Shown here: one piece after another, positions 1-10,942 of the stretch
Position numbering within the stretch: position 1 is the stretch's first letter
How the letters are laid out: every line of letters starts with the position of its first letter
Source: Dasypus novemcinctus
Lineage: Eukaryota; Chordata; Mammalia; Cingulata; Dasypodidae
DNA: 64,000 bases
Reading direction: 5' to 3'
Assembly (NCBI RefSeq): GCF_030445035.2
Contig: NC_080682.1
Coordinates: 34,330,770-34,394,769 of the forward strand
Made by a program: the position numbers and the translations under genes
Notes under the pieces: generated by a model
Seen by the model: only the letters and a program-made list of their open reading frames with translations
Databases searched by the model: none
Told to the model about the DNA's origin: nothing

Positions 1-201
1 AAACAATAATGTAAACAATTGACCATGGTTAATAGCAAAACTTAAATATTTGTACATCGACGGTAACAAATGTACCATCTACAATGCAAAATGTTAATAG
101 GGGAGAATGGAAAATGGGGAGTGCATTGGGTATATGAACATCACTTATATTTCTGTGACCTAAAGCTTCATTGAAGATAAAATGAAAAAAAAAAAAAAAA
201 A
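1..201 (+). repeat. L1 3'-end fragment
   Basis: The sequence follows the same order of short blocks as the other L1 3' ends in this window: paired 'taaac' motifs, a 'caaatgtaccat' block, then a G-rich stretch. It ends in an A tract at about 185-201. That order and the A tail indicate plus orientation. The left part lies outside the window. Assignment rests on internal comparison with 10540-10940 and with the reverse complement of 19670-20182. Confidence 0.5.
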
Positions 202-339
202 GACACTGGAGGAATATAAGAAAGAAATTGTCACTATACATACAAGACAACAAATCTTACAGTGATGAAAGGCACAGTGACAAAATTTTGCCATTTCATT
301 TATAGTTTACTTACTTAAACCTCTACTGCCCCTTTTACG

Positions 340-1076
340 TGAACCTGCTATTAACACTACACTAGTTAAACATATGTCCCTGAGACTTAAATCTTGGGTC
401 TGTTCATATGCCTGTTGAGCCCTGAATGTCAGTATAGCTGACAACACCTACTCTCCAGTTCACTGGACTCACCCAGGATATCTAACAAGGAAATGATGAT
501 AGACAACCCCCACCCCAAGGAACAGAGAGTGTCTGCAACTCCAGACAAGAAAGTTCAATTAATCTGCCCCAAGAGCTCTAAGCTCCCTCTCAGTTAGAAA
601 CAGAGTATGCATCACCATCCCCAAATCCTCAAGATTAGGGAATGAACAATGGACAATAGTAGACTTATTATTATTCTATTACAGATATTATTTTTCTAAC
701 AATGAAAGAACTTTTATCATTGATGTGGAGACACTGGCCATCAAACGTTCTGAGCAAGGGAGAGGAAATAATAGATGTAACACAGAGACATTTTGGGGAC
801 TTTGGAATTGTCCTGCATGCATAGCATTGCAATGATGGATACAGGCCATTATACATTTTGTCACAGCTTGTAAACTTGTGTGGGGAAATGTGTAAACTAT
901 ATTGTAAACTATAGTCCAGAGTTAGAAGCAATGCTTCAATATATGTTCATCAATTTTAGCAAATGTACCACATTAAAGAAAGATGTGGTTAATGTGGGAA
1001 AGTGGGGACGGGGTGTTGGCATATGGGAATCTCCTAAATTTTTATGTAACATGTATGTAATCAAAAACTTCTTTAA
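340..1076 (+). repeat. L1 3' UTR, plus orientation, interrupted by a SINE
   Basis: This is a second plus-oriented L1 3' UTR, colinear with 10240-10930: a 'ctgttcatatg...gagccctgaatgt' block, then a 'gatgtggagacactggccat' block, then 'gtaaactatattgtaaac', then a G-rich run. Its end is split by the SINE at 1077-1497, and the remainder continues to about 1545. Bases 202-339 between the two L1 ends hold nothing I recognise. Confidence 0.55.
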
Positions 1077-1497
1077 GGCGGCGGACTTGGCCCAGTGGTT
1101 AGGCCATCCATCTACCACATGGGAGGTTCGTGGTTCAAACCCCGGGCCTCCTTGATCCATGTGGAGCTGTCCCACGTGCAGTGCTGATGCACGCAAGGAG
1201 TGCCGTGCCACGCAGGGGTGTCCCTCGCGTAGGGGAGCCCCATGCATAAGGAGTGCGCCCCGTAAGGAGAGCTGCCCAGCATGAAAGAAAGTGCAGCCTG
1301 CCCAAGAATTGTGCCACACACATGGAGAGCTGACACAACAAGATGACACAACAAAAAGAAACACAGATTCCCATGCTGCTGACAACAGAAGCGGACAAAG
1401 AAGATGCAGCAAATAGACACAGAAAACAGACAACCTAGGTAGGGGGAGGGGAGAGAAACAAATAAATAAATCTTAAACAAACAAACAAAAAACACAT
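1077..1497 (+). mobile_element. DAS-type SINE with tRNA-Ala-like head
   Basis: The head carries an RNA polymerase III A box (TGGCCCAGTGG, 1088-1098) and B box (GGTTCAAACCC, 1132-1142) spaced as in a tRNA. A body of about 300 bp follows, ending in an A-rich tail with 'aaataaataaat'. A perfect 13-bp target-site duplication flanks it (1064-1076 and 1498-1510), so it was inserted by L1 machinery into the L1 3' UTR. This SINE type is known from armadillos and is the strongest taxonomic marker here. It is not a functional tRNA gene. Confidence 0.85.
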
Positions 1498-1544
1498 AAA
1501 ACTTCTTTAAAAATGAAAAGTAAAAAAAAAAGATGTGAAGGAGG

Positions 1545-1745
1545 GGGTAATAAAATCAAGGCCACAGAAATAAGCATGAATATAAGAGCAAACTATGAGC
1601 AACTGTATGCCAACAAATTTGATAATCTAGATGAAATGGACAAATTTCTAGACACCACAAACTACATACACTGACACAAGAAGAAATAAATATCCCTTGA
1701 TTACATAATGAAATAAAACAAAACAGGATTCTTGTTGTAAATGCA
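1545..1745 (+). repeat. L1 ORF2 fragment, plus strand
   Basis: Translation gives a short stretch containing NLDEMDKFLDT, a motif of mammalian L1 ORF2 just before the reverse transcriptase domain. A stop follows soon after. It is a small decayed fragment of an older L1. Confidence 0.5.
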
Positions 1746-2690
1746 TACTTTTCAATTTAAGACAAGATAAAGTGACGATGAACAAAAGAGACTAAATTTA
1801 AGAGACATAACCAGCAAAATAAACATAAAAGTATTATAGATTATATTTACAGATTATATGAAAATAAAAGCAACTGGATAGTTGAAGTTTTCTTGCCCTG
1901 TATTGATAAGGTTTCATGACCATTTGGTTGGACTCTATTTCCAATACCTTACTTTGAACTGGACTATCTTCTTCCACAGGAAATTGAGAGCATCCACTTG
2001 ATTTAAAGCACTCTTATTTACAACAAACATTAATTTTACATATTCTATATTCTTTGTTGTTCTACATTACATTAAGTATGGGGTTCCAATTCTTATGTAG
2101 AACACTACTCATGTAGAAGTCGGGTATTGATGGGTACTTTCAATCATTTAGAAAAGAGGCAAGAACTAAAATATTTAGTACTTAATTTTAGTATCATGGA
2201 TTGATTCCATAACATATGTGAACTTGATATTTTACATTGTACTACATAAATATTCTACAAATTATCTGAAAATCATCTTATGTGTGGAAGAGGAAATGCA
2301 GATTTAGGTATAGTATGAACAAGGGAGATTTATTTTTATACACAAAAAGCATGAATCTCAAGGGCATTGAAATATTTGAATTCAACTTCCTAATGTATCA
2401 GTTTCTCAGATGAATCAGTACACACACCCCTAGGACCCAGATTAATATTGACTGACAAACAGAGACACTGTTTTTGTTTTCTTTTTCAAATCTCTAGGTA
2501 CTCCTGAGTTGCTATTTACTCAAAATACTTTTGAGTGCCTATATGTTATGCTGCATCACAACAAAAAGAATGAAATGAACTAGAAGAAACACCATCAGGT
2601 GAAACAAAGCTAAGAAAATGGGTAAAGTATGGTTTCATGTTGGAGGAGGTCTGATATGTTTCAGAGAAAGTTCAAGCTGGGCCTCCATGA
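1746..2690. other. Unassigned AT-rich intergenic DNA
   Basis: No open frame of note, no tRNA-like boxes and no similarity to other parts of the window were seen. Probably old, decayed non-coding DNA. Confidence 0.4.
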
Positions 2691-2857
2691 TAAAGTGACA
2701 TTGGAGGTAAAATCTGAAAGAAATGTGCAATATGACAGTAAGAATTGCTGTAATACTTTGATGATGTTCTTTCATAATTTGCAAACAAATGTTGCACAGC
2801 AATACAAGGTATCGATGATGGGATATTTTAAGGAAATTTTTACATGTTACTCATGAT
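2691..2857 (+). repeat. Decayed L1 3'-end fragment next to the duplication breakpoint
   Basis: A 'gcaaacaaatgttgcacagcaa' type block followed by 'aaggtatcgatgatggg' resembles the end of the L1 3' UTR in plus orientation. It stops abruptly at 2857/2858, where minus-strand L1 ORF2 sequence shared with copy 2 begins. There is no poly(A) tail at the join. Confidence 0.35.
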
Positions 2858-3335
2858 TGTTTTTGCTGCATCCCATAAGTTTGGATATGTTGTGTTATCA
2901 TTTTCATTAGTTTTTAGATAGTTATTCATTATTTTTGAGATTTCCTCCTTGATCCACTGTTTTTCTAAGAATATGTTGTTTAACTTCCAAATCTTGGTGC
3001 CAAATCTGGGTCTCTGGCCCTTGCAGATTTCCAGCTTCAATCCACTGTGGTCAGAGAAATTATTTTGTATGATTTTAATCTCTCTGAATTCATTGACACT
3101 TTTTCTGTGGCCTAGCATGTGGTTTATCTTGGAGAATGATCCATGTGCACTTGAAAAGAATGTATGTCTTGCTGTATTTGGGTGTAATGTTCTGTATATG
3201 TCTATTAGATCCAGCTCCTCTAATATTGTGTTCAAAGTCTTTTCTTCTTTACTAATTCTCTTTTGAGATGTTCTGCCCAAAGTTGACAGTGGTGTATTAA
3301 AGTCCTCCACTATAATTGTAGAGGCATCTATTCCC

Positions 3336-4040
3336 TCACTTTTTCCCAGTGTTTGCCCCATATTTGGAGGCACCTGTGTTAGGAGCATAAATGTTTATGA
3401 TTGTTCTTTCTTCTTGAAAGATTATCCTTTTCACTAATATGTACTGTCCATCATTGTCTCTCATAATTGTTTTGCATTTAAAGTCTATTTTGTCTGATAT
3501 TAATATCGCTACTCCTGCCCTTTTTTGGTTATTGCTTCCTTGTAAGATTGTTTTCCAGCCATTCACTTTCAACTTCCTTGAATCCCTGGGCCTAAGATGT
3601 GTTTCTTTTAGACAGCATATAGATGGGTCATATTTCCTTATCCAATTTTCCAGTCTGAGTCTCTTGACAGGTGAGTTTAATCCATTGACATTCAGTGTTA
3701 TTGCTTTCAAAGAATTATTTATATCAGCCATATTTTCTTTGGATTTGGATTTGTCATACTTTGTTTGATTTCCTTTCTCTGTTTTTTTCTTTTTGGTTGC
3801 TTTTACTCTCCTCCAACTCTGTCTGTCTTTTTTTCTTTTTTCTTTCTGCAGAACTCCCTCTAGTATTTCTTGAAGGGCAGAATTCTTGTTGGTATACTCT
3901 CTTAGTTTCTGTTTATCTGTGAATATTTTGAACTCTCCATTATTTTTGAATGTTAACTTTGCTAGATAGAGTATTCTTGGTTGGAAATTTTTTTCTTTTA
4001 GTGCCTTGACTATGTCATACCACTGCTTTCTTGCCTCCAT
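3336..4040 (-). pseudogene. L1 ORF1 C-terminal domain running in frame into ORF2 endonuclease
   Basis: One uninterrupted 234-codon frame starts with the ORF1 C-terminal domain (EARKQWYDIVKALKEKNFQP, LAKLTFKN, then DKQKLREY near residues 42-49). It passes through a Lys-rich linker of about 40 residues and enters ORF2 at Met104 (codon at 3731-3729) with ITLNVNGLNS and DPSICCLKETHL, the start of the apurinic endonuclease domain. The usual ORF1 stop codon is therefore absent or lost. The endonuclease continues in a shifted frame at 2858-3388 with VEDFNTPLSTL, LIDIYRTLHP and SDHSGLKLEI; the motif SKINHML has Asn where SKIDH is usual. Confidence 0.75.
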
Positions 4041-4728
4041 GTTTCAGATGAGAAATCAGCATTTAATCTTATGGATTCTCTTATGCATGTGATGGTTCTC
4101 TTTTCTCTTGCTGCTTTTAGATTTTTCTTTGTCTTGAGCATTAGATAATTTGACAAGTATGTGTCTTGGGGTAGACCTGTTGGGATTTATGCTCTTTGGA
4201 GTGCCTTGTGCTTCCTGGACATGCACATCCATCTCCCTCAGGAGGTTTGGGAAGTTTTCAGCCATTATTTCCTCCAATACCCCTTTTATCCCCTTTCCCT
4301 TCTCTTCTCCTTCTGAAATGCCTATAATGCATATGTTTATGCATTTTGCATTGTCATTCAAGTCCCTAAGTCCCTGCTGGATTTTTTTTTTTATCTTTTT
4401 ATCAATCAGTTCTACACTCTTTTTTGATTTCAGATGTACTGTCTTCCACATCACTAATTCTCTCCTCTGCCTCTTTGAGTCTGCTGTTATTTGCTGAGAG
4501 TGTATTTTTTATTTTTTAATTGTGCTGTTCATCACAATCCATATCTGTTATCTTTTTGGGTATGGTTGCAATTTCTTCTGTATTCTCTCCAAGTGTTTTC
4601 TTCATATCCTTAATCTCTTCCTTCACTTTATCCAATTGGTTCCTAATATATGTTTTGAGAGCTTTAATTACTTTTTCAAAGTTCTGCTTCTCTTCCTGGT
4701 TTTTAGTTTGTTCATTGGATTGGGACAT
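4041..4728 (-). pseudogene. L1 ORF1 (coiled coil and RNA-binding domain), copy A
   Basis: L1 ORF1 encodes the RNA-binding chaperone that coats L1 RNA. The start Met is at 4728. The first about 70 residues are rich in Lys, Glu and Gln with heptad-like spacing, as in the trimeric coiled coil. Next comes the RRM-like region with INICIIGISEGEE, NFPNLLREMD, VQEAQGTPKS and STPRHILVKLS, matching the ordered motifs of mammalian ORF1p. The frame is broken between the coiled coil (ending about 4516) and the RRM part (4056-4454), and again before the C-terminal domain, which resumes at 4040. No functional ORF1p is expected. Confidence 0.85.
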
Positions 4729-6132
4729 ATTTTCCTCATTTTTGGTTTGTTTGTAGTTTTTTGTTGCTGTCTGGTCATCATTTTATTTTCACAGGTTTAA
4801 TCAGTGCTTATCTTCTTTGTCTAGTTTGGGGTTTAATTTGTTATTTTTTAAGTGTGTGTGTTAAATCTTTTGTCACTTTGTTCCTTTGTTCTTCTTATTT
4901 TATTTCCTTGTTGTTGGCTAAGTTCCCTTGAAGTAAAATATTAGGGCCATAGAAAGCAAAAGAAGTAAGAAAAGAAAATGAATAATAGTAGTATTGATAG
5001 TAAATATTAATAGAGGAACCATGTGAGATCTAGGAGAATGGATATTTGACTCATGTAAGCTCTATAGAGTTCTAACAGTAATTAAAATAGAGTACATAGA
5101 ATGAGACTGTAAACTGAATATGAGGAGGAATATATTATGAATTAAAAGGCCAGTGTGTTCAGGAGAGAGGGAAAGAGAAAAGAAAGGAAAATAATATAAA
5201 GAGGGAATAAAAGACAGAAAACAGAACAAATGTGTTAAAATACAGAGTCAGAAAAATAGGGGAGCAAACATAGAGAGGTTTAATATAAGAGAAACAATAA
5301 ATGATGGAGGATAGAAAGATATAGAGGAAAGAGGATAGAGTTGGTGGCCAAAATAAATACACAGAGAAAAAAGGAACTCAAGGAGGAGGAAATACAGCAA
5401 ATGGAAAGTGCTCCCTGCAGCACCTAATTAAAAAGAATAAAAAAGAAAGCAAAAAAAAGGACAAAAGGAAGGGGGAAGCAAACAAGAAAAAGAGAAAAAG
5501 AGAAAAAAGAATAAAGAAAGAAAAAAGAGCCTTGGTGGATAAAGAGGAAAGGAAAACAAGAAGATAAACAAGCAAAATACTAGATAAAGTTTCAAGCAAA
5601 GAATCCTTTTTGTAGTTAAATAAAACTCTTAGGAATCTGACTTTCCCCCTTTCTCCCTTCCTCACTTTCCTCTCTCCCAGGCAACAGCCTGAGAGGTCTG
5701 GTAGGAGATTCAAGTGGGTCCTTGTTGAACCAGCTCCACCCAGAAAACAATGACTCTTAATTTCCAGAGATAGAGCACCCACAACTCACCAGCAACCCCA
5801 AGTATGCTATTGGAAGCTTGGAAAGCACCTCCTACAGTTTCTCTCCTTTAGTGTGCTAAGAGAGGGCTAGTTGATGTCTGGTTCCATCTTCTCCCAGACC
5901 AAGTTTCCTATCCAGGTATTTAGGTGAATTGGGCTTTCTCATCAGATTTGCCACTCCTCTCTTCCCAGGATTTCACCAAGCCAGCCAGTATGCTCCTCCA
6001 AGCACACGCACACACACACACACACACACAAACACACAAAGAATGAAAGAAAAAGAGGGGTAGGAGACCAGAAAATTGAGCCCATACTCCCCCAGCCCTA
6101 CTGCTACATCTCCCACTGAATCCCTCCCAGTC

Positions 6133-6393
6133 ATGGTGTCAGTTCAAAACTGGAGGGCTAGGGCAATCCTGGACCTCCAGGAGGACTGGACTCAGGAAAG
6201 GGAAGTCCACTGCAGACTCAGGGTATGTATATCTGTGGAATGCAGGTTACTGGGGCTTAGGGGACACGGACCTGGGGATCATGCATCTGGGGATCACAGG
6301 GCCCAAGAATGCTGCCACACCCCTGACAGTTCTCAGGGAACACCATGGAAGTCAGCCCTAGGAGGAAGGATCCCACCTTCCCACAGCCTCTGA
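6133..6393 (+). other. Antisense 86-codon open frame in the L1 5' UTR, copy A
   Basis: An ATG-started frame of 86 codons runs opposite to the L1, about 190-450 bp from its 5' end. The same frame of the same length is open in copy 2 (31842-32102). The position recalls primate L1 ORF0, but I see no sequence resemblance. The two copies differ at about 18 of 105 residues over the longer shared open stretch, which does not suggest constraint. Most likely a chance frame. Confidence 0.3.
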
Positions 6394-6586
6394 CCTCCAC
6401 ACTTGCAACCCACAATTTTACCTTTAGCAAACACTACTTCTGTCACTGTCTCTCCAAATCGACATCCACACACCTCGTGCCTTACAAGCCCACAAAATAG
6501 CCTACCCTGGCAAGACTGCAAACCCACTCTGCCACCTCTTTGCAGGAGAGACTGTGAGATGCACTCACTCAGATGCCATCTTGTCA

Positions 6587-7645
6587 GATATGAATTCTTG
6601 ATATGCATGAAAGGACAGGAGTTTGTTGATAAGATTCAAGCTATTAATAAGTATCCTCATCTTCTTGAACACATATTGTTAACTTCAGTCACTCCTGAAG
6701 ATAAAAATGCTCATCCACCATTTGTTTATGTTGAACCTATAGAAAGTTCTTCAGAAGATGCAGCCATGAAGAATACACACGTGGTTAAAGCTGCATTGGA
6801 AATGGGCTTCAGTTAAAGGAAATGCTGCAGCCAACATATTCAAAAGCTGCTTAAAAAAATTGACTCTACATTATAGAAGAACTAATTTGTGGAAAAGAAT
6901 GTGATGTATATTCTAACAGAATATGTTTCAGATTTGTCACTGGAAGAACAATTAAGGAAGTTGCAGGAAGAAATAACTTGTAAAGTGTGTATAGACAAAA
7001 AAGTTTCTATTGCATTCATTCCTTGTGGTCATCTGGTAGAATGTCAGAAGTGTGCCCTTTTTCTAAGAAGATGCCCTATTTACAGAAGTATAATAAAGGT
7101 AGTGTTTGTACATTTCTTTCATAAAAGAAATGTAGATTATGGCTAGTCTAAAGAGAAAAGTCCTTCTAATATTGAACATTTGGAGCCATCTGAATAAAGA
7201 AAGAATTGTTTTGTTAGTAGCATTCATGTGTTCTACTCTGCTTTGGTGCCAGTAAATCTTGCTTCCCCCCCTCAAAAAAAAATTGATAATATCATATCAT
7301 ATTTATTCTTAATCTCAGCTTATTTGCAGGAGAAGATTTATGTTTAATGAGCTATTTTAGTATATAAATGTGAACACATTGGGTATCAAAGGACTAATCA
7401 CAGTGCTATGATGTATCATATCAGTAGTTACTGTGCTTGGTATTCTTTCAGAAAGCTTTCAGTATTCCTTAGGACTGTAATTTAAAAGACTGGAAGCCAG
7501 ACACTCAGGTTTTTCAGAGTTATGCACCAAATTCACTTTGGTGCTTTCAATTTGTTTCTTAAATTTTTATCTTACTGGTAAACAAGCTTTTCCCTAATTT
7601 GTGAGAAGCATCTTAATAAAGTGCTTTAAAAAGATATAAAAAATT
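6587..7645 (+). pseudogene. BIRC2P: Processed BIRC2 (cIAP1) pseudogene, copy 1
   Basis: An intronless, 5'-truncated copy of BIRC2 mRNA. BIRC2 is an inhibitor-of-apoptosis E3 ubiquitin ligase. The copy begins in the region after BIR3 (YEFLICMKGQEFVDKIQ, YPHLL, ESSSEDAAM, VVKAALEMGF), then jumps to KGNAAANIF and SCLKKIDSTLY and ends with the RING domain ([32 protein letters not shown]). About 130 codons covering most of the UBA and CARD regions are missing at the jump, which also shifts the frame. The RING is decayed: the last zinc-binding Cys is Tyr (CPIY for CPIC). A recognisable BIRC2 3' UTR follows to the AATAAA at 7615-7620 and a short A-rich end. SLEEQL and the 3' UTR favour BIRC2 over BIRC3. 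Confidence 0.85.
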
Positions 7646-8150
7646 AAGCTACTAGAAGCCACATCATATTAAAACTTTATTTTCCTGATTATGGTTTTTT
7701 GAGATAGTTTTTCTAGAATGAAGAACAAAACTTCTTCAAAAGTATTTCTAAATATCCAACTCTTAATTAAAATATTTGCATTATTCTGGGAAAATGTTTA
7801 AGATTTCTAACATTCAAATAAAAGTTTCAAATTGTCAGCTTTAAAGTTCCAAATATGTTTATCCCCTGGTTTATCTGTTTCTTTCAAATTAACAATAATA
7901 ATATTTCTGTAGGAAAGGAAATGATGAAAGCTAGGAATAAAAATGCACTCACTTATGCCTAAAAATATCTGTCCAATAGTTCCTTCAACAAATGATAGAA
8001 AAATAGACATCAGTTTAACATGCCTGAATTTCTCCATTTTTAATCCTAAAAGTAGACTCCAAGTAGTGCAAAATAGCATTCTCTCATAATTTTCACTTAA
8101 ATTCAACATGGATTAATGTTTTTTTTTTAGCTTTCAAGTTAATACCTTTA
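7646..8150. other. Unassigned non-coding DNA between pseudogene and SINE
   Basis: AT-rich sequence shared with copy 2 (33357-33866). No gene or repeat family was recognised. Confidence 0.4.
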
Positions 8151-8572
8151 GGCGGCGGACTTGACCCAGTGGTTAGGGCATCCATCTACCACATGGGAGG
8201 TCTGAGGTTCAAACCCCGGGCCTCCTTGACCTGTGTGGAGCTGGCCCATGAGCAGTGCTGATGCACGCTAGGAGTGTCGTGCCGTGCAGGGGTGTCCCCC
8301 GCATGGGGGGGGTCCCACGCTCAAGGAGTGTGCCTCATAAGGAGAGGCGCCCAGTGTGAAAGATAGTGCAGCCTGTCCAAGAATGGCGCCGCCCACATGG
8401 AGAAATGACACAACAGGATGATGCAACATAAAGAAACACAGATTCCCGTGCCACTGACAACAACAGAAGAGGACAAAGAAGATGCACCAAATAGACACAG
8501 AGAACAGACAACTGGGGTGGGGAGGAAGGGGAGAGAAATAAATAAATAAATAAATCTTGAAGGAAAAAAAAA
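8151..8572 (+). mobile_element. DAS-type SINE, copy 1 only
   Basis: It has the same structure as the SINE at 1077: A box TGACCCAGTGG (8162-8172), B box GGTTCAAACCC (8206-8216), and an 'aaataaataaataaat' and poly(A) tail to about 8572. It lacks an obvious target-site duplication: 'aatacctttа'-type sequence lies to the left and 'gaatactagtac' to the right. Copy 2 has no SINE here but has about 490 bp of other sequence (33867-34363) between the same two flanks. The insertion therefore coincides with a deletion in copy 1. Confidence 0.85.
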
Positions 8573-8842
8573 AGAATACTAGTACATAGAATAAAAGAAA
8601 GGGGTGATTTTTCTACTTTGTTAACTCCATTATAAGTACTCCATAAAACATCATATGAAATAGCACGGTCTATGTTTTGTCAAGCTAGAAACAAGAGAGA
8701 AAATAGAAAGTATGTAAGAAATATTGTAAAAATGTTTTCCACTAGATTTGAGAAATAATTGAATTGTTTTTGAACCTATTGATCAATATATCAAAGACAA
8801 TAAAGAATGAAGAAGAAAATGTTGAATTAACAGTAGTAGAAT

Positions 8843-9075
8843 AAGAAGGGGAAGGAGGAGGAGGAAGAAAAAGGAGGGGGAGAAGAGGAGGGAGAAGAAG
8901 TGGAAAGGAAGAGGAGGAAAAGAGGAAGAAGAGGAAGAGGAAGAATAAGAAGAAAAGAGGAGGAAGAAGAAGGGGAAGAAGGAAGTGAAGGAGAAGAGGA
9001 CAAAAGGAGGAGGAGGATGTAGAAGGGCAGGTAGTGTGGGGGATGAGGATGAAGAGGTGGTGGAGGAGAGAAGAT
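8843..9075 (+). repeat. Purine-rich (GGA/GAA) tract, copy 1
   Basis: About 230 bp almost entirely of G and A in irregular GGA, GAA and AGG units. The paralogous tract is at 34640-34870. Its sequence is too irregular for a simple microsatellite. Long purine strands of this type can form triplex or other non-B DNA. Confidence 0.85.
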
Positions 9076-9517
9076 ATTAATAATATGCTACTTTGATTAG
9101 TTTTACCTAAAATACCCAGATAGATATTTTACTGGTAAATGTGGAATTAGACAGATAAAAGATATTTGGAAACACAGCTACATGAATAAGATTTAAAAGT
9201 AGAACTTCCATTTCTACTTAAGATTTAGAAATCTACAAACCACCTGTCCTCAAATTTACCTGTTTTAAAAAGCCATTAATCTAAAAATATATCACAATTT
9301 TTCATGAGCCCACCAGAAAGATGAGTTCAAAAACAGCCCAGAAATCTGATAACCAAGGAGAGGCTAGTCCCTCAAAGACGAGTTTGGGATAAATGAACTG
9401 TTTCACTTTGGCAGAATGTGCAAGAGATGTGGCCAGTATACAAGCACATAAGAAAAATACAAATACATCATAAAGAATTGTGAAATCAAACTGACATGGC
9501 ACTGAACTCTATCTGCC

Positions 9518-10942
9518 ATGAACTTAGAACTTGTGGATCTCTAGTCCTCAGAAGAAATCAATACTTGGGCTTGTATGGACTTTGGCTGTCTCTGGGACCC
9601 TGCTGAGTCATGCTTAAGAACAAACCCCTGATGAGCCCTGACTCTTTTTTGGAGACTCATAGCCACATAAGCTCATTTGTCCTTTCTATTTCCCCCTTTT
9701 ATTCAAGGTCAAAAAGCAGTTTTAACACCTGATATTACATGTAGGCTGAGATATTCTTCTGGTCTGAGTTGACCTCTTTTATTCAAGGTCTTTTTCTAGT
9801 TACATCATCAGCTGGTACTTGGTAGTAATCGCTTGGCACAAGGGACGATCATCTCTTGGAATCATGTCCCACGCAGGGATGAAGGTAATGCATTTACATG
9901 CTGAGATGGGCTTAGCGAGTGGACATATTTGAGCAACATGGAGGCTCTCAGGAGGTAACTCTTAGGCATCCTGCAGCTCTAAGCCTAGTTCTTATTTCAG
10001 GCACACAGGCTCACAAGCATAGACATTAGTATTAAGGGCTCATTGTTGGGCCATCCTTCTTTATTGGTCTTAGCCATTGCACTTGGGGGACTGTTGCTAT
10101 TCCATTGGGGAATGTGATAGAGCTCCCTGGCTAGGAACTCAGCACTCCCTCAGTTGTCATTCCTGAGTGATGGAGTTGAACTCAGATGTGATCTTTGCTC
10201 ACAAGCCTCTTCTGTTACTTTTACTGGAACTATGGTTGGCACTGCGGTTTGGTGTGTGTTCAGGGGACCTGAATCTCTGGACTGTTCATGTGATAACCAT
10301 GCCCTGAGCCTCAAGAGACCTGCAATTCCTACCCTCTGGTTTATTGGACTTACCCCAGCCAGCTCACAGGGAAGTGAAGGTCAACCACCACACCATGGAG
10401 ACAAGAGTGCCTACAACTGCAAGCAGGAAAATTGTATTCATCATCCATGTGGAATATAACTCCCTCTTGATATAGATGTGGAGTTGACATAACCATCCCA
10501 GGGTCCACAGGATGGAGGAATAGAGTATGGGTTAGAGTGGACTTACTAATATTCTGTTCTGGAATGATTGTGATCAGTAATGGAAGAAAATGTAGCATTG
10601 ATATGGAGAAAGTGGCCATGGTAGCGGCTGAGGGTAGGGAGAGGGAAGAAGAGATATGATGTGGGGGCATTTTCAGGACTTGGGGTTGTCTTGGGTGGTA
10701 CTGCAGGGACAGTTGCTGAACATTGTGTATCCTGCATGGCCCACCGGGTGGACTGAAGGAGAGTGTAAACTACAATGTATACCACTATCCATGTGGTGCA
10801 GCAGTGCTCCAAAGAGTATTCACCAAATGCAATGAATGAGCCACGATGATGAAAGAGGTTGTTGTGTGGGAGGAGTGGGGTGTCGAGGGTGGGGGCTATA
10901 ACGGAGATCTCATATTTTCTTAATGTAACATTAAAAAAAGAA
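9518..10942 (+). repeat. L1 3'-UTR composite with probable 5' inversion, copy 1
   Basis: The right part (about 10158-10942) is an L1 3' end in plus orientation with the tail 'aatgtaacattaaaaaaag'. The left part (9518-10158) matches 21277-21915 in the same orientation, but there the attached ORF2 lies on the minus strand. One half is therefore inverted relative to the other, as produced by twin priming during L1 insertion. No coding sequence remains. Confidence 0.55.

Larger units (their letters stand above)
2858..6582 (-). mobile_element. L1 copy A, missing the 3' part of ORF2
   Basis: This LINE-1 on the minus strand holds a 5' UTR (about 4729-6582), ORF1 (4728 leftwards) and the endonuclease part of ORF2, ending at 2858 just after the equivalent of the NLWDAAKT motif. 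L1s normally lose their 5' end, so this 3' loss reflects the duplication or a later deletion. The 5' UTR includes an A/G-rich stretch (4930-5600) and a (CA)n run near 6001-6036. The paralogue in copy 2 keeps the rest of ORF2 and the 3' UTR. Confidence 0.9.

Noticed and set aside
1077-1150. tRNA gene on the plus strand (also at 8151 and 12639)
   Set aside because: A and B boxes are present, but the sequence continues as a SINE body with an A-rich tail and target duplication, and the tRNA stems are not kept.
936-1495. Long minus-strand frames of 127-165 codons
   Set aside because: They are antisense to the SINE and L1 3' UTR, with no protein-family features.
3439-3768. Plus-strand frames across the L1s (also 26876-27205, 23872-24364)
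   Set aside because: They are mirror frames of L1 ORF2 on the other strand and occur in both L1 copies for that reason.
6889-7146. A small functional RING-finger gene
   Set aside because: It lacks a key zinc ligand, is a truncated retrocopy with the parent's 3' UTR, and is frameshifted near its end.
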